From Ciceribacter sp. L1K22 (GTDB taxonomy: Bacteria > Pseudomonadota > Alphaproteobacteria > Rhizobiales > Rhizobiaceae): a stretch of 64,000 nt of DNA. Shown here one piece after another: positions 23,085 through 32,508 of this stretch. Position 1 is the stretch's first letter. Every line of letters starts with the position of its first letter. The stretch covers positions 2,183,541 to 2,247,540 of the forward strand of contig NZ_JAGFPK010000001.1 in NCBI RefSeq assembly GCF_017599385.1. Direction: 5' to 3'. Below the pieces are notes generated by a model. That model ran no database searches, was not told the DNA's origin, and was given only the letters and a program-made list of their open reading frames with translations. The translations under genes and the position numbers were made by a program.

Positions 23085-24662
23085 GTGTCGCTTTCGCCTC
23101 AGCCGGAACCGGCCGCTCTATTGTCGGCTCGCAAACTGACGAAGCTTTTCGGGACATTCGCGGCCTGCGACGGGATCGACCTGAGCATCGCGCCGGGTGA
23201 AATCCATGCGCTTCTCGGCGAGAATGGCGCCGGAAAATCCACTTTGGTGAAGATGCTTTTTGGCGTTCTGGCGCCGAGCTCCGGCAGCGTTGAATGGCAG
23301 GGCCGGGTGGTCGCGATCGGTTCGCCCGCTGCGGCGCGTCGTCTCGGCATCGGCATGGTTTTCCAGCACTTTTCGCTCTTCGAGTCGTTGACGGTCGCGG
23401 AGAACATCGCTTTGTCGCTCGACAGCAAGGTTCCCCTCGATACCATCGCGCAGAAGGCGGCCGAACTGTCCCGGACCTATGGACTTCCTCTCGACCCGTC
23501 CGCCCATGTCGCGGACCTGTCCGTCGGTGAGCGTCAACGCATCGAGATCGTCAGGGCGCTGCTTCAGAACCCGCAATTGATTATCCTTGACGAGCCGACC
23601 TCGGTGCTGACGCCGCAGGAGGCCGACAGGCTGTTCGAAACGCTCGACAAGCTGAAGGCCGAGGGGCGCTCTGTGCTCTACATCAGCCACAGGCTCGAAG
23701 AGGTGCAACGCATCTGCGACCGCGCGACGGTCTTGCGCCACGGCAAGGTGACGGGTGCCTGTGATCCCCGCAAGGAGACGCCGGCCTCGCTCGCCCGCAT
23801 GATGGTCGGCGCAGAAGTGCCGCATGTGTCGGCAGAGGGCACGACTACCAGGGGCGAGGTGCTGCTCGAGGCCGTCTCGCTGGATGTCGCGCCCCGCACT
23901 CCGTTCGCCGTCTCGCTGAAACAGGTGAACCTTAAGGTTCGCGCCGGCGAGGTGCTCGCCATCGCCGGGGTTGCCGGAAATGGGCAAGGGGAGCTCTTTG
24001 ACGCATTGTCGGGCGAGTATCCCGTGGTATCGGACGCGTCAGTCGTCATACGCGGCAAGCCCGTTGGCCGGAGTGGCATCAATCGCCGGAGGCTGATGGG
24101 AGCCGGTTTCGTTCCCGAGGAACGCCATGGCCATGCGGCTGTCTCGGCGCTCACGCTTTCCGACAACCTGGTATTGGCGCGCAACGCGTCGGACCGCCGG
24201 GCCTTTGTCGGTGGTGGCGTTCTCGGCATCATCCGCAACGATGCGGTCAAGGCCGCCGCCCGGCGGATTTCGGAAGCCATGGATGTCCGCAAAAGCGGAG
24301 AAGACCCACCGGCCGGGTCGCTCTCAGGCGGTAACCTGCAGAAATTCATCGTCGGCCGAGAACTCGATCGGCGCCCTGCCGTGCTCGTGGTCAACCAGCC
24401 GACCTGGGGTGTCGATGCCGGTGCGGCGAGCCGCATTCGTCAGGCGCTCGTCGATCTCGCAAAATCCGGTTCCGCCGTGCTCGTGATCAGTCAGGATCTC
24501 GACGAGATTTTCGAGGTCGCGACCGAGATCGCCGTTATCAGCGAGGGCCGGCTTTCGTCAGCCTATCCGGCAAAGGATATGACCCGCGAGAAGATCGGGC
24601 TGCTGATGGGCGGCCTTCACGGGCTGGAGCCCGTGGCGGGGGAGACTGCCCATGCGCATTGA
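23085..24662 (+). CDS. ABC transporter ATPase, BmpA/nucleoside-importer type
   Basis: 525 residues with two nucleotide-binding domains. Domain 1 is complete (Walker A GENGAGKST, signature LSVGERQRIEIVRAL, Walker B LIILDEPTSVL). Domain 2 is degenerate, as usual in this family: GVAGNGQGEL replaces Walker A, and VLVVNQPTWGVD lacks the catalytic Glu, while LSGGNLQKFIVGREL is kept. The family energises uptake of purine nucleosides or related compounds with BmpA-like binding proteins. GTG start with AGGGGG upstream. First gene of a four-gene operon, overlapping the next by 11 bp. Confidence 0.9.
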   Translation: MSLSPQPEPAALLSARKLTKLFGTFAACDGIDLSIAPGEIHALLGENGAGKSTLVKMLFGVLAPSSGSVEWQGRVVAIGSPAAARRLGIGMVFQHFSLFESLTVAENIALSLDSKVPLDTIAQKAAELSRTYGLPLDPSAHVADLSVGERQRIEIVRALLQNPQLIILDEPTSVLTPQEADRLFETLDKLKAEGRSVLYISHRLEEVQRICDRATVLRHGKVTGACDPRKETPASLARMMVGAEVPHVSAEGTTTRGEVLLEAVSLDVAPRTPFAVSLKQVNLKVRAGEVLAIAGVAGNGQGELFDALSGEYPVVSDASVVIRGKPVGRSGINRRRLMGAGFVPEERHGHAAVSALTLSDNLVLARNASDRRAFVGGGVLGIIRNDAVKAAARRISEAMDVRKSGEDPPAGSLSGGNLQKFIVGRELDRRPAVLVVNQPTWGVDAGAASRIRQALVDLAKSGSAVLVISQDLDEIFEVATEIAVISEGRLSSAYPAKDMTREKIGLLMGGLHGLEPVAGETAHAH

Positions 24663-25734
24663 ACTCGAAAAACGCGCAGCACCCTCGCGCCGCTGGTCGC
24701 TGCTGTCGCCGTTCGTCGCGCTTCTGCTGACGCTCGTGTTCGGCGCCCTGATGTTCGCTCTTCTCGGCAAGGACCCGATCCAGGCGCTCTATATAATCTT
24801 CATCGAGCCGCTGACGGAAGTGTGGTCGCTGCACGAGCTCGCCGTGAAAGCATCGCCGCTCATCCTGATCGGTGTCGGCCTCTCGGTCTGCTACCGCTCC
24901 AACAACTGGAACATCGGCGCCGAGGGCCAGCTGATCTTCGGTGCCATCTTCGGCTCGATCCTCCCGATCGTGTTCTACGACTGGCAATCGCCGCTTCTGC
25001 TGCCGCTGATGCTTGTCATGGGAATGATCGGCGGAGCGCTCTATGCCGCCATCCCGGCGTTTCTCAAGGCGCAGACCAATACCAACGAGATCCTCACGAG
25101 CCTGATGCTGGTCTATGTCGCCGAGCTCTTCCTCGACTGGCTGGTGCGCGGCCCCTGGCGGGATCCCGGAGGCTACAATTTCCCGGTGACACGGTCGTTC
25201 GTGCCGGAGGCCATCCTTCCGGAGATATTGTCCTCCGGTCGCGCCCATCTCGGTATTGTCTTCGCGATCGTCGCTGCCTTTGCGGTCTGGTTCATGCTCC
25301 GCTTCACCTTGCGCGGCTTTCAGGTCAACGTCATCGGCCAATCGGAACGCGCCGCGCGATTTGCCGGCTTCTCCCGCCGCGGCATGATCTGGTTCTCGAT
25401 GCTGCTGTCGGGCGCCCTTGCAGGTCTCGCCGGCATCTCGGAGGTCAGCGGCATCATCGGCAAGCTGCAGCCTGAAATTTCGCCGGGCTACGGGTTCACC
25501 GCAATCATCGTCGCCTTTCTCGGACGGTTGAATCCGCTCGGCGTGATCGTAGCCGGCCTGGTCCTTGGTCTGACCTATCTCGGCGGCGAAGCGGCTCAGA
25601 TCTCACTCAATGTGTCGGACAAGGTCGTTCGCGTCTTCCAGGGCATGCTGCTGTTCTTCGTCCTGGCCTGTGACTCGCTGGCCTATTGCCGCATCCGGCT
25701 GGTCGGACGGTCCGCCGCCGCAGGGGAGGCATGA
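24652..25734 (+). CDS. ABC transporter permease (BmpA-type importer), subunit 1
   Basis: 360-residue inner-membrane permease of the branched-chain/ribose/nucleoside BPD_transp_2 family. A signature stretch CYRSNNWNIGAEGQLIFGA follows the third helix, and GEVSGIIGKLQP-like loops and GYGFTAIIVAFLGRLNP lie near the C-terminus. Overlaps the ATPase gene at the start and subunit 2 by an ATGA at the end, indicating translational coupling. Confidence 0.9.
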   Translation: MRIELEKRAAPSRRWSLLSPFVALLLTLVFGALMFALLGKDPIQALYIIFIEPLTEVWSLHELAVKASPLILIGVGLSVCYRSNNWNIGAEGQLIFGAIFGSILPIVFYDWQSPLLLPLMLVMGMIGGALYAAIPAFLKAQTNTNEILTSLMLVYVAELFLDWLVRGPWRDPGGYNFPVTRSFVPEAILPEILSSGRAHLGIVFAIVAAFAVWFMLRFTLRGFQVNVIGQSERAARFAGFSRRGMIWFSMLLSGALAGLAGISEVSGIIGKLQPEISPGYGFTAIIVAFLGRLNPLGVIVAGLVLGLTYLGGEAAQISLNVSDKVVRVFQGMLLFFVLACDSLAYCRIRLVGRSAAAGEA

Positions 25735-26657
25735 TCATGGGCATGATCGAAAGCATCCTCCTGACCATCGCCACCGCAGCGACGCCGCTTCTCATCGCGG
25801 CCATCGGCGAGATGGTGGTGGAGCGGTCGGGCGTCCTCAATCTCGGTGTCGAGGGTATGATGGTGATGGGTGCGGTCTGCGGCTTCGCCGGCGCCAGCCT
25901 CAGCGGCTCGCCCTGGATCGGTGTCCTTTGCGGGATTGCCGCCGGGGCGCTGTTCTCCATGCTGTTTGCCGTCCTGACCCTGACGATCGCGGCCAACCAG
26001 GTAGCGACGGGTCTGTCGCTCACCCTGCTCGGGCTCGGGCTCTCAGGCATGATCGGGGAGAGCTTCGTTGGCCAGGCAGGACAGAAATTGCCGAGCCTGT
26101 TCATCCCCGGCCTCAGCGAACTGCCGCTTGTGGGGCGGTTGGTGTTCGGCCAGGACCCGATCTTCTACGCCTCCGTCGCCCTTGTGCTCGGTACGGGCTG
26201 GTTTTTGTTCCGGACGCGAACCGGCCTGACGCTTCGCTCGATCGGCGACAATCCGGCCTCGGCGCATGCGCTTGGCATCGGCGTCATTCGCTATCGCTAC
26301 CTCGCGGTCCTGTTCGGCGGAGCCTGCGCCGGTCTCGCCGGGGCCCACTTGTCGCTGGTCTACACGCCGCAATGGGTGGAGAACATGACGGCTGGCCGTG
26401 GCTGGATCGCGCTTGCGCTCGTCGTCTTTGCTTCCTGGCGACCGGCCCGTGTTGCCGTCGGCGCCTACCTGTTCGGCGGTGTGACGATCGGCCAGTTGCA
26501 TGCGCAGGCGATCGGTCTCGGTATCCCGTCGCAGTTCCTGTCATCGCTGCCATATCTTGCGACGGTGGTCGTTCTCGTGGTGATGTCGAGAAACAGGCGG
26601 TTGATGCTGGTGAATACCCCGGCGGCGCTCGGGCGGCCCTTCGTGCCGGACCGTTGA
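25731..26657 (+). CDS. ABC transporter permease (BmpA-type importer), subunit 2
   Basis: 308-residue second permease of the same system. The family hallmark is VERSGVLNLGVEGMMVMGA, with further helices through ANQVATGLSLTLLGLGLSG and GRGWIALALVVFASWRP. GGGGAGG precedes the ATG at 25731, which overlaps the previous stop codon. It heterodimerises with subunit 1 in the inner membrane. Confidence 0.9.
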   Translation: MIMGMIESILLTIATAATPLLIAAIGEMVVERSGVLNLGVEGMMVMGAVCGFAGASLSGSPWIGVLCGIAAGALFSMLFAVLTLTIAANQVATGLSLTLLGLGLSGMIGESFVGQAGQKLPSLFIPGLSELPLVGRLVFGQDPIFYASVALVLGTGWFLFRTRTGLTLRSIGDNPASAHALGIGVIRYRYLAVLFGGACAGLAGAHLSLVYTPQWVENMTAGRGWIALALVVFASWRPARVAVGAYLFGGVTIGQLHAQAIGLGIPSQFLSSLPYLATVVVLVVMSRNRRLMLVNTPAALGRPFVPDR

Positions 26658-26708
26658 GGCCGGGGAATAACAAAATCCGATAAACAGGTTTGAAGAGAGG
26701 AACCTATC

Positions 26709-27782
26709 ATGAAGAAAATCATCCTTGGCCTTGCGGCGGCACTCGCCGCCTCGACCATGGCCGTTCCGGCCATGGCGCAGGAAAAGACGAAGGCCTGCTT
26801 CGTCTATATCGGTCCGAAGACGGATGGCGGCTGGACACAGGCGCATGACGTCGGACGCCAGTACGTCGAAGAGAAGATGGGCGACAAGGTCGAAACCCAG
26901 TACGTCGAAAACGTTCCGGAAGGTCCGGACGCAGAGCGCGCCATCGAGCGTCTTGCCCGTTCCGGCTGCGCGATCATCTTCACCACCTCGTTCGGCTATA
27001 TGGATCCCACGCTGAACGTCGCGAAGAAGTTCCCCGATGTGAAATTCGAGCACGCGACCGGCTACAAGACCGCCGAGAACGTCACGACCTACAACTCGCG
27101 CTTCTATGAAGGCCGCTACATCATCGGCCAGATCGCCGCCAAGATGTCGAAGACCGGCGTTGCCGGCTACATCGCCTCGTTCCCGATCCCGGAAGTGGTC
27201 ATGGGCATCAACGCCTTCGAACAGGGCGCCAAGTCGGTCAACCCGGATTTCAAGATGAAGGTCATCTGGGTCAACACCTGGCATGACGCCGGCAAGGAAG
27301 CCGATGCCGCCAAGGCGCTCGTCGACCAGGGCGTCGACATCCTGACGCAGCACACCGACTCGGCCGCGCCGATGCAGATCGCCGAAGAGCGGGGCATCAA
27401 GGCGTTCGGTCAGGCATTCGACCAGATCCAGGCCGGCCCGAACGCCCAGCTGACGGCCATCATGGACACCTGGGGCCCGTATTACGTCAAGAAGATCCAG
27501 GCGGTCATCGACGGCACCTGGAAGGGTGGCGAATCCACCTGGGACGGCCTCAAGGACGGTATCCTGGCGATGGCGCCTTACACCAACATGCCTGACGACG
27601 TTAAGGCGATGGCCGAGGAAACCGAAGCCAAGATCAAGTCGGGTGAACTGCATCCGTTCACCGGTCCGATCAACAAGCAGGACGGCACGGCATGGCTTGC
27701 CGCCGGGGAGAAGGCCGACGATGGCACGCTTCTTGGCATGAATTTCTACGTCGAGGGTGTCGACGACCAGTTGCCGAAGTGA
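26709..27782 (+). CDS. BmpA-family substrate-binding lipoprotein-like periplasmic protein
   Basis: 357 residues. A Sec signal peptide (residues 1-23, ending VPAMA before QEK) has no lipobox cysteine, so the mature protein is probably free in the periplasm. The fold is PnrA/BmpA-like with the core motifs YIGPKTDGGWTQAHD, ARSGCAIIFTTSFGYMDP and YNSRFYEGRYIIGQIAA. The family binds purine nucleosides or related ligands; exact specificity unknown. Last gene of the importer operon, followed by a strong terminator. Confidence 0.9.
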   Translation: MKKIILGLAAALAASTMAVPAMAQEKTKACFVYIGPKTDGGWTQAHDVGRQYVEEKMGDKVETQYVENVPEGPDAERAIERLARSGCAIIFTTSFGYMDPTLNVAKKFPDVKFEHATGYKTAENVTTYNSRFYEGRYIIGQIAAKMSKTGVAGYIASFPIPEVVMGINAFEQGAKSVNPDFKMKVIWVNTWHDAGKEADAAKALVDQGVDILTQHTDSAAPMQIAEERGIKAFGQAFDQIQAGPNAQLTAIMDTWGPYYVKKIQAVIDGTWKGGESTWDGLKDGILAMAPYTNMPDDVKAMAEETEAKIKSGELHPFTGPINKQDGTAWLAAGEKADDGTLLGMNFYVEGVDDQLPK

Positions 27783-27808
27783 GGCTTTTAGAGGCGTACG
27801 ATTGGGGA

Positions 27809-27836
27809 GGGGCGCTTCGGCGCCCCTTCTTTTTTC
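27809..27836 (+). terminator. Rho-independent terminator after the BmpA-type operon
   Basis: GGGGCGC-TTCG-GCGCCCC, a perfect 7-bp stem with a stable UUCG tetraloop, followed by a T-rich run (TTCTTTTTT). It separates the two neighbouring ABC importers. Confidence 0.95.
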
Positions 27837-27858
27837 TCGGAAGGCGAAAAAAAGCCGA

Positions 27859-27892
27859 TTTACAAAAGTAATACTATATGATTTAAAAAATC
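27859..27892 (+). promoter_or_regulatory. AT-rich promoter/operator region of the sugar importer operon
   Basis: An AT-rich block in otherwise GC-rich DNA. It contains TTTACA (27859-27864, possible -35), TATGAT (27877-27882, possible -10 but with short spacing), and the inverted repeat GATTT-AAA-AAATC (27880-27892), a candidate site for the GntR regulator at the end of this operon. Assignment is tentative. Confidence 0.4.
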
Positions 27893-27928
27893 GCACGTCG
27901 TATGGAGACGACGTTTGGGAGGTAAATC

Positions 27929-28891
27929 ATGAAATTGTTTCAAGCGCTTGCCAGCGCCACGGTTCTTGCTGGCCTTATGTTCGCTCCGGCCGTAGCGGCT
28001 GACATGACCGTCGGCTTTTCGCAGATCGGTTCGGAATCCGGCTGGCGCGCCGCCGAGACCACGCTCACCAAGCAGCAGGCCGAAGCCCGCGGCATCGACC
28101 TGAAGTTCGCCGACGCCCAGCAGAAGCAGGAAAACCAGATCAAGGCGCTTCGCTCGTTCATCGCCCAGGGCGTTGATGCGATCCTGGTTGCTCCTGTCGT
28201 TGCAACCGGCTGGGACGAAGTCCTGGAAGAAGCCAAGGATGCCGACATCCCGGTTATCCTGCTCGACCGTACGGTCGATGCGCCGGAAGATCTCTACATG
28301 ACCGCCGTTACCTCCGATCTCGTCCACGAAGGCAAGGTTGCCGGCGAGTGGCTGGTGAAGACCGTCGCCGATAAGCAGTGCAACATTGTCGAGCTGCAGG
28401 GCACGACCGGCTCCTCTCCCGCGATCGACCGCAAGAAGGGCTTCGAGGAAGCGATTGCCGGCAAGGATAATCTCAAGATCATCCGCAGCCAGACCGGCGA
28501 CTTCACCCGCACCAAGGGCAAGGAAGTCATGGAAAGCTTCCTGAAGGCCGAAGACGGCGGCAAGAACATCTGCGCCCTCTACGCCCACAACGATGACATG
28601 GCCGTCGGCGCCATCCAGGCGATCAAGGAAGCCGGTCTGAAGCCCGGCACCGACATCCTCGTCGTCTCGATCGACGCCGTTCCGGATATCTTCCTCGCCA
28701 TGGCCGCTGGTGAAGCGAATGCGACGGTCGAATTGACGCCGAACATGGCAGGCCCGGCCTTCGACGCCCTGGAAGCCTACAAGAAGGACGGCACCATGCC
28801 TCCGAAGTGGATCCAGACCGAATCCAAGCTCTACACACAGGCCGACGATCCGCAGAAGGTCTACGAAGAGAAGAAGGGCCTCGGCTACTGA
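27929..28891 (+). CDS. Sugar ABC transporter substrate-binding protein (YtfQ-like)
   Basis: 320-residue periplasmic binding protein (Peripla_BP_4). Signal peptide residues 1-23 (cleavage after PAVA). The mature part begins ADMTVGFSQIGSESGWRAAET and contains IAQGVDAILVAPVVATGWDEVL, VILLDRTVDAP, LQGTTGSSPAIDRKKGFEEA and LYAHNDDMAVGAIQAIKEAG, all typical of the YtfQ galactofuranose-binding group. It feeds the ATPase and two permeases downstream. Ligand is probably a furanose sugar; the exact one is unknown. Confidence 0.92.
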   Translation: MKLFQALASATVLAGLMFAPAVAADMTVGFSQIGSESGWRAAETTLTKQQAEARGIDLKFADAQQKQENQIKALRSFIAQGVDAILVAPVVATGWDEVLEEAKDADIPVILLDRTVDAPEDLYMTAVTSDLVHEGKVAGEWLVKTVADKQCNIVELQGTTGSSPAIDRKKGFEEAIAGKDNLKIIRSQTGDFTRTKGKEVMESFLKAEDGGKNICALYAHNDDMAVGAIQAIKEAGLKPGTDILVVSIDAVPDIFLAMAAGEANATVELTPNMAGPAFDALEAYKKDGTMPPKWIQTESKLYTQADDPQKVYEEKKGLGY

Positions 28892-28934
28892 TCCGAACCG
28901 AGATCGTGCGGGCGTAAGCGTCCGTTCGAACACG

Positions 28935-28964
28935 GGGAACCGGCGGAAGATCCCGCCGGTTCCC
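28935..28964 (+). promoter_or_regulatory. 12-bp stem-loop between binding-protein and ATPase genes
   Basis: GGGAACCGGCGG and CCGCCGGTTCCC pair perfectly around a 6-nt loop (AAGATC). No U-tract follows. Such stems after binding-protein genes commonly protect the upstream mRNA and lower expression of the downstream transport genes. It lies 9 nt before the next start codon. Confidence 0.65.
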
Positions 28965-28973
28965 AGTCTCTTT

Positions 28974-30515
28974 ATGTCATCGGAACCGGGCATGACCTCT
29001 CACGACACAGCCATTCTGGCGGCGACGGGTATCTGTAAGAATTTCCCGGGCGCCAAGGCGCTCGACAATGTCGATTTCACGTTGAAACGGGGCGAAATCC
29101 ACGCGCTTCTCGGCGAAAACGGCGCCGGCAAATCCACCCTTGTGAAGTGCCTGACCGGCGCCTATCGCCGCGATGATGGCGACATCAGGCTTGACGGTCA
29201 GTCGATCGATCCGCGCGACACGCACGAGGCCCAGGTGCTGGGCATTGGGACCGTCTACCAGGAGGTCAATCTCCTCGAAAACCTGTCCGTCGCGGAAAAC
29301 CTCTTTCTCGGTCGCCAGCCACGTCGCTTTGGTCTCGTCGATAACCGGCGCATGAACGCCGCCGCGCGCGACCTTCTGTCCGGCTACGGCCTCGACATCG
29401 ACGTCGGTGCCGAGCTTTCCCGCTATTCGGTCGCGATACAGCAGATCATCGCGATCGCGCGCGCCGTCGACCTTTCGGGCAAGGTGCTGATCCTTGACGA
29501 GCCGACGGCAAGCCTCGACAACCGCGAAGTCGAAATGCTGTTCAATGTCATGCGCGATTTGAAGGCGCGGGGCCTCGGCATCGTTTTCATCACCCACTTT
29601 CTGGGTCAGGTTTTCGATGTGACGGATCGTGTCACGGTCTTGCGGAACGGCTGCCTCGTCGGCTCCGCAGACACCGCCACGCTCGACCGCCGTAACCTGA
29701 TTTCCATGATGCTGGGCCGCGATCTGGAATCTGCAGAGAGCCAGCATCACAACAAGTCGGCTGTCGACCAGCCGGTGCGCTTCCGCTTTTCTGGCTACGG
29801 CCGGCGGGGGAAGATCGAACCCTTCGATCTTGATGTGCGGGGCGGAGAGGTGGTCGGCATGGCCGGCCTGCTGGGCTCCGGCCGCACCGAGACCGCGGAA
29901 ACCCTGTTCGGTGTGACACCCGCCGACAGTGGGCAGGCCACGGTCGATGGCAAAACCGTCAACCTGCGCTCGCCTCGCGACGCCATTCTGAACGGCTTCG
30001 GTTTCTGCCCGGAGGATCGCAAGCTCGACGGCATCGTCGGTGACCTGTCGATCCGGGAAAACATCGCGCTTGCGCAGCAAGCCCGTCGTGGTTGGTGGCG
30101 CCCCATCCGACTCGCTGAGCAGATCGAGATGGCCGATCGCTATATCGCGGCGCTCGACGTGCGGACGACGGATCGCGAAAAACCGATCCGCGAGCTATCG
30201 GGCGGCAACCAGCAGAAGGTTATTCTGGGACGTTGGCTTGCGACCAATCCGGGTTTCCTGATCCTCGACGAGCCGACCCGCGGCATCGACGTCGGTGCTC
30301 ACGCGGAAATCATCCGGTTGATCGAGAAGCTGTGTGACGACGGCATGTCGTTGCTCGTCATCTCCTCCGAACTCGAGGAGCTTCTGGCCTACAGCTTGCG
30401 CATTATCGTCGTTCGCGATCGTAAGCATGTCGCGGAACTGGTCGGCGAACAGATGACGACGGCATCGATCGTCGACGCAATCGCGTCGCTTCACACCGAG
30501 GAGGCGACGCAGTGA
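28974..30515 (+). CDS. Sugar ABC transporter ATPase (YtfR-like)
   Basis: 513 residues, two nucleotide-binding domains. Domain 1 has Walker A GENGAGKST and Walker B VLILDEPTASLD, but a degenerate signature (YSVAIQQIIAIARA). Domain 2 has the modified Walker A GLLGSGRTET, a full LSGGNQQKVILGRWL signature and FLILDEPTRGIDVG. This is the usual pattern of ribose/galactofuranose-type sugar importers. Start at 28974 or at ATG 28992, neither with a strong ribosome-binding site. Ends in a 4-bp overlap with the first permease. Confidence 0.9.
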   Translation: MSSEPGMTSHDTAILAATGICKNFPGAKALDNVDFTLKRGEIHALLGENGAGKSTLVKCLTGAYRRDDGDIRLDGQSIDPRDTHEAQVLGIGTVYQEVNLLENLSVAENLFLGRQPRRFGLVDNRRMNAAARDLLSGYGLDIDVGAELSRYSVAIQQIIAIARAVDLSGKVLILDEPTASLDNREVEMLFNVMRDLKARGLGIVFITHFLGQVFDVTDRVTVLRNGCLVGSADTATLDRRNLISMMLGRDLESAESQHHNKSAVDQPVRFRFSGYGRRGKIEPFDLDVRGGEVVGMAGLLGSGRTETAETLFGVTPADSGQATVDGKTVNLRSPRDAILNGFGFCPEDRKLDGIVGDLSIRENIALAQQARRGWWRPIRLAEQIEMADRYIAALDVRTTDREKPIRELSGGNQQKVILGRWLATNPGFLILDEPTRGIDVGAHAEIIRLIEKLCDDGMSLLVISSELEELLAYSLRIIVVRDRKHVAELVGEQMTTASIVDAIASLHTEEATQ

Positions 30516-31528
30516 TCGCAGCCCTGCCATATTCTGTGCGCCGTCTGGCGCCGCAGATCATCGCGCTGGTGATCATTCTGGCGTTGAATTTCCTCGCCTT
30601 TCCGAGTTTCTTCGACATCGGCGTTCAGAACGGCCGGCTCTACGGAAGCCTGATCGACGTCCTCAACCGCGGGGCGCCGGTGGCACTTCTCGCGGTCGGC
30701 ATGACGCTGGTGATCGCCACCAAGGGCATCGACCTCTCCGTCGGCGCTGTCATCGCGATCAGCGGCGCTGTCGCCGCTGCCATGGTTGCCTCAGGCCAGC
30801 CGCTTGCCGTCGCGCTGCTTGCGGCGCTGGCGACGGGGCTGCTGTGCGGGGTCTGGAACGGCGTGCTTGTCGCCGTCCTCGGCATCCAGCCCATCATCGC
30901 GACTCTCGTTCTCATGGTCGCGGGCAGGGGTATCGCCCAGCTCATTACAGAGGGCACGATCCTCACCTTCACCAATCCCGGATTTGAGTTCATTGGTAGT
31001 GGTGCTGTCGGTTACATCCCTATGCCGGTGATCATCTGGCTTGCCTTCGCTGCAATTGTGGGGCTCGTCGTCCGCCGCAGTGCCCTTGGCTTGCTCGTCG
31101 AAGCGGTCGGCATCAACAAGCGCGCCGCCGTACTTGCAGGCGTCGGCGCGCCGGCACTTCTCATCAGCGTCTACCTGATCAGCGGCCTGGCCGCATCGAT
31201 CGCGGGCATCATTGTCGCCGCCGACATCAAGGGCGCGGATGCCAACAATGCGGGCCTCTGGCTCGAGCTCGATGCCATCCTCGCGGTCGTGGTCGGCGGC
31301 AACTCGCTGCTCGGCGGTCGCTTTTCGATCGCCGGCTCGTTGCTGGGCGCGATGATCATCCAGGCGATCAACACCGGCATATTGCTGTCCGGTTTCCCGC
31401 CCGAGTTCAACCTGATCATCAAGGCCGCAATCATCGTGGTCATCCTGATCGTCCAGTCGCCGTCGCTGCACGGGCTGTCGGGCTTCTGGCTCGCGGCAAA
31501 AAGAAAGTCCCAGGAGCAGCCGAAATGA
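30512..31528 (+). CDS. Sugar ABC transporter permease (YtfT-like)
   Basis: 338 residues, about nine to ten helices, with the family motifs AVGMTLVIATKGIDLSVGAV and AIAGSLLGAMIIQAINTGIL-type C-terminal helices, plus NSLLGGRFSIAG. One of two permeases for the YtfQ-like system. It overlaps the ATPase stop by 4 bp and the next permease by 4 bp, so the operon is translationally coupled. Confidence 0.9.
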   Translation: MIAALPYSVRRLAPQIIALVIILALNFLAFPSFFDIGVQNGRLYGSLIDVLNRGAPVALLAVGMTLVIATKGIDLSVGAVIAISGAVAAAMVASGQPLAVALLAALATGLLCGVWNGVLVAVLGIQPIIATLVLMVAGRGIAQLITEGTILTFTNPGFEFIGSGAVGYIPMPVIIWLAFAAIVGLVVRRSALGLLVEAVGINKRAAVLAGVGAPALLISVYLISGLAASIAGIIVAADIKGADANNAGLWLELDAILAVVVGGNSLLGGRFSIAGSLLGAMIIQAINTGILLSGFPPEFNLIIKAAIIVVILIVQSPSLHGLSGFWLAAKRKSQEQPK

Positions 31529-32487
31529 ATGCCCGTCACCTGCCGCTGCTCGCGACGATCCTGATCTTCTTTGTCGCTTACGCCATCTGCGCATTCCAGT
31601 TTCCGGCGATGCTGTCGCTGCGTGTTCTGTCCAACCTGCTGACGGATAATGCGTTTCTCGGCATAGTCGCGGTTGGCATGACATTCGTCATCCTGTCCGG
31701 AGGGATCGACCTGTCAGTCGGTGCCGTCATCGGCTTTGCGGGCGTGTTCCTGGCCGTGATGCTGCGGGATACGGGCGTGCACCCGATTACCGCCTTTGTG
31801 CTTTTGCTGGTGATCACGACGCTCTTCGGCGCGGCCATGGGCGCCGTCATCCACTATCTCGACATGCCGGCCTTCATCGTGACGCTGGCAGGCATGTTCC
31901 TGGCCCGAGGCATGGCGTTCGTCCTGTCGATCGACAGCATTCCCGTCGATCACGAGTTCTACAGTATGCTGCGGCGGACCTTCTACAAGCTGCCCGGCGG
32001 AGGACGATTGACGCTCATCGGCGGCCTGATGATCCTGGTCTTCATCGTCGGGGCCATCGTCGCGCACCGCACCCGCTTCGGCGCCAATGTGTATGCCCTC
32101 GGCGGCGGCGTGCAGACCGCGCGCCTGATGGGTGTGCCGGTGGCGCGGACCACGATCAGCATCTACGCGCTGTCCGGTTTCCTTGCCGGCCTGTCGGGAA
32201 TCGTCTTTTCGCTTTACACGTCTGCAGGATACCCGCTGTCGGCAGTTGGAGTGGAGCTTGATGCGATCGCGGCGGTGGTGATCGGCGGTACGCTTCTGAC
32301 GGGCGGCTCCGGCTATGTCGTGGGCACCTTCATCGGGATCCTGATCCAGGGTCTGATCCAGACCTACATCACCTTTGATGGTTCGCTCTCCAGTTGGTGG
32401 ACTAAAATCCTAATTGGCCTTCTTCTGTTTGCGTTTATTTTGCTGCAGAAGGCGATCCTGGCTGCTTCGCAGGGGCGGGGTCGATGA
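31525..32487 (+). CDS. Sugar ABC transporter permease (YjfF-like)
   Basis: 320 residues, homologous in architecture to the preceding permease: AVGMTFVILSGGIDLSVGAVIG near helix 2-3, RTRFGANVYALGGGVQTARL in the coupling loop, and GGTLLTGGSGYVVGTFIG near the C-terminus. Having two different permeases is characteristic of the YtfQ-YtfR-YtfT-YjfF galactofuranose system. Followed after 21 nt by the GntR gene. Confidence 0.9.
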   Translation: MNARHLPLLATILIFFVAYAICAFQFPAMLSLRVLSNLLTDNAFLGIVAVGMTFVILSGGIDLSVGAVIGFAGVFLAVMLRDTGVHPITAFVLLLVITTLFGAAMGAVIHYLDMPAFIVTLAGMFLARGMAFVLSIDSIPVDHEFYSMLRRTFYKLPGGGRLTLIGGLMILVFIVGAIVAHRTRFGANVYALGGGVQTARLMGVPVARTTISIYALSGFLAGLSGIVFSLYTSAGYPLSAVGVELDAIAAVVIGGTLLTGGSGYVVGTFIGILIQGLIQTYITFDGSLSSWWTKILIGLLLFAFILLQKAILAASQGRGR

Positions 32488-32508
32488 GGGGCGGAAAGGG
32501 AGTGTCTT

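Noticed and set aside
26541..27896. Minus-strand open frame opposite the BmpA-like gene
   Set aside because: Runs through the strong terminator and opposite a clear signal-peptide-bearing binding protein; no family resemblance.
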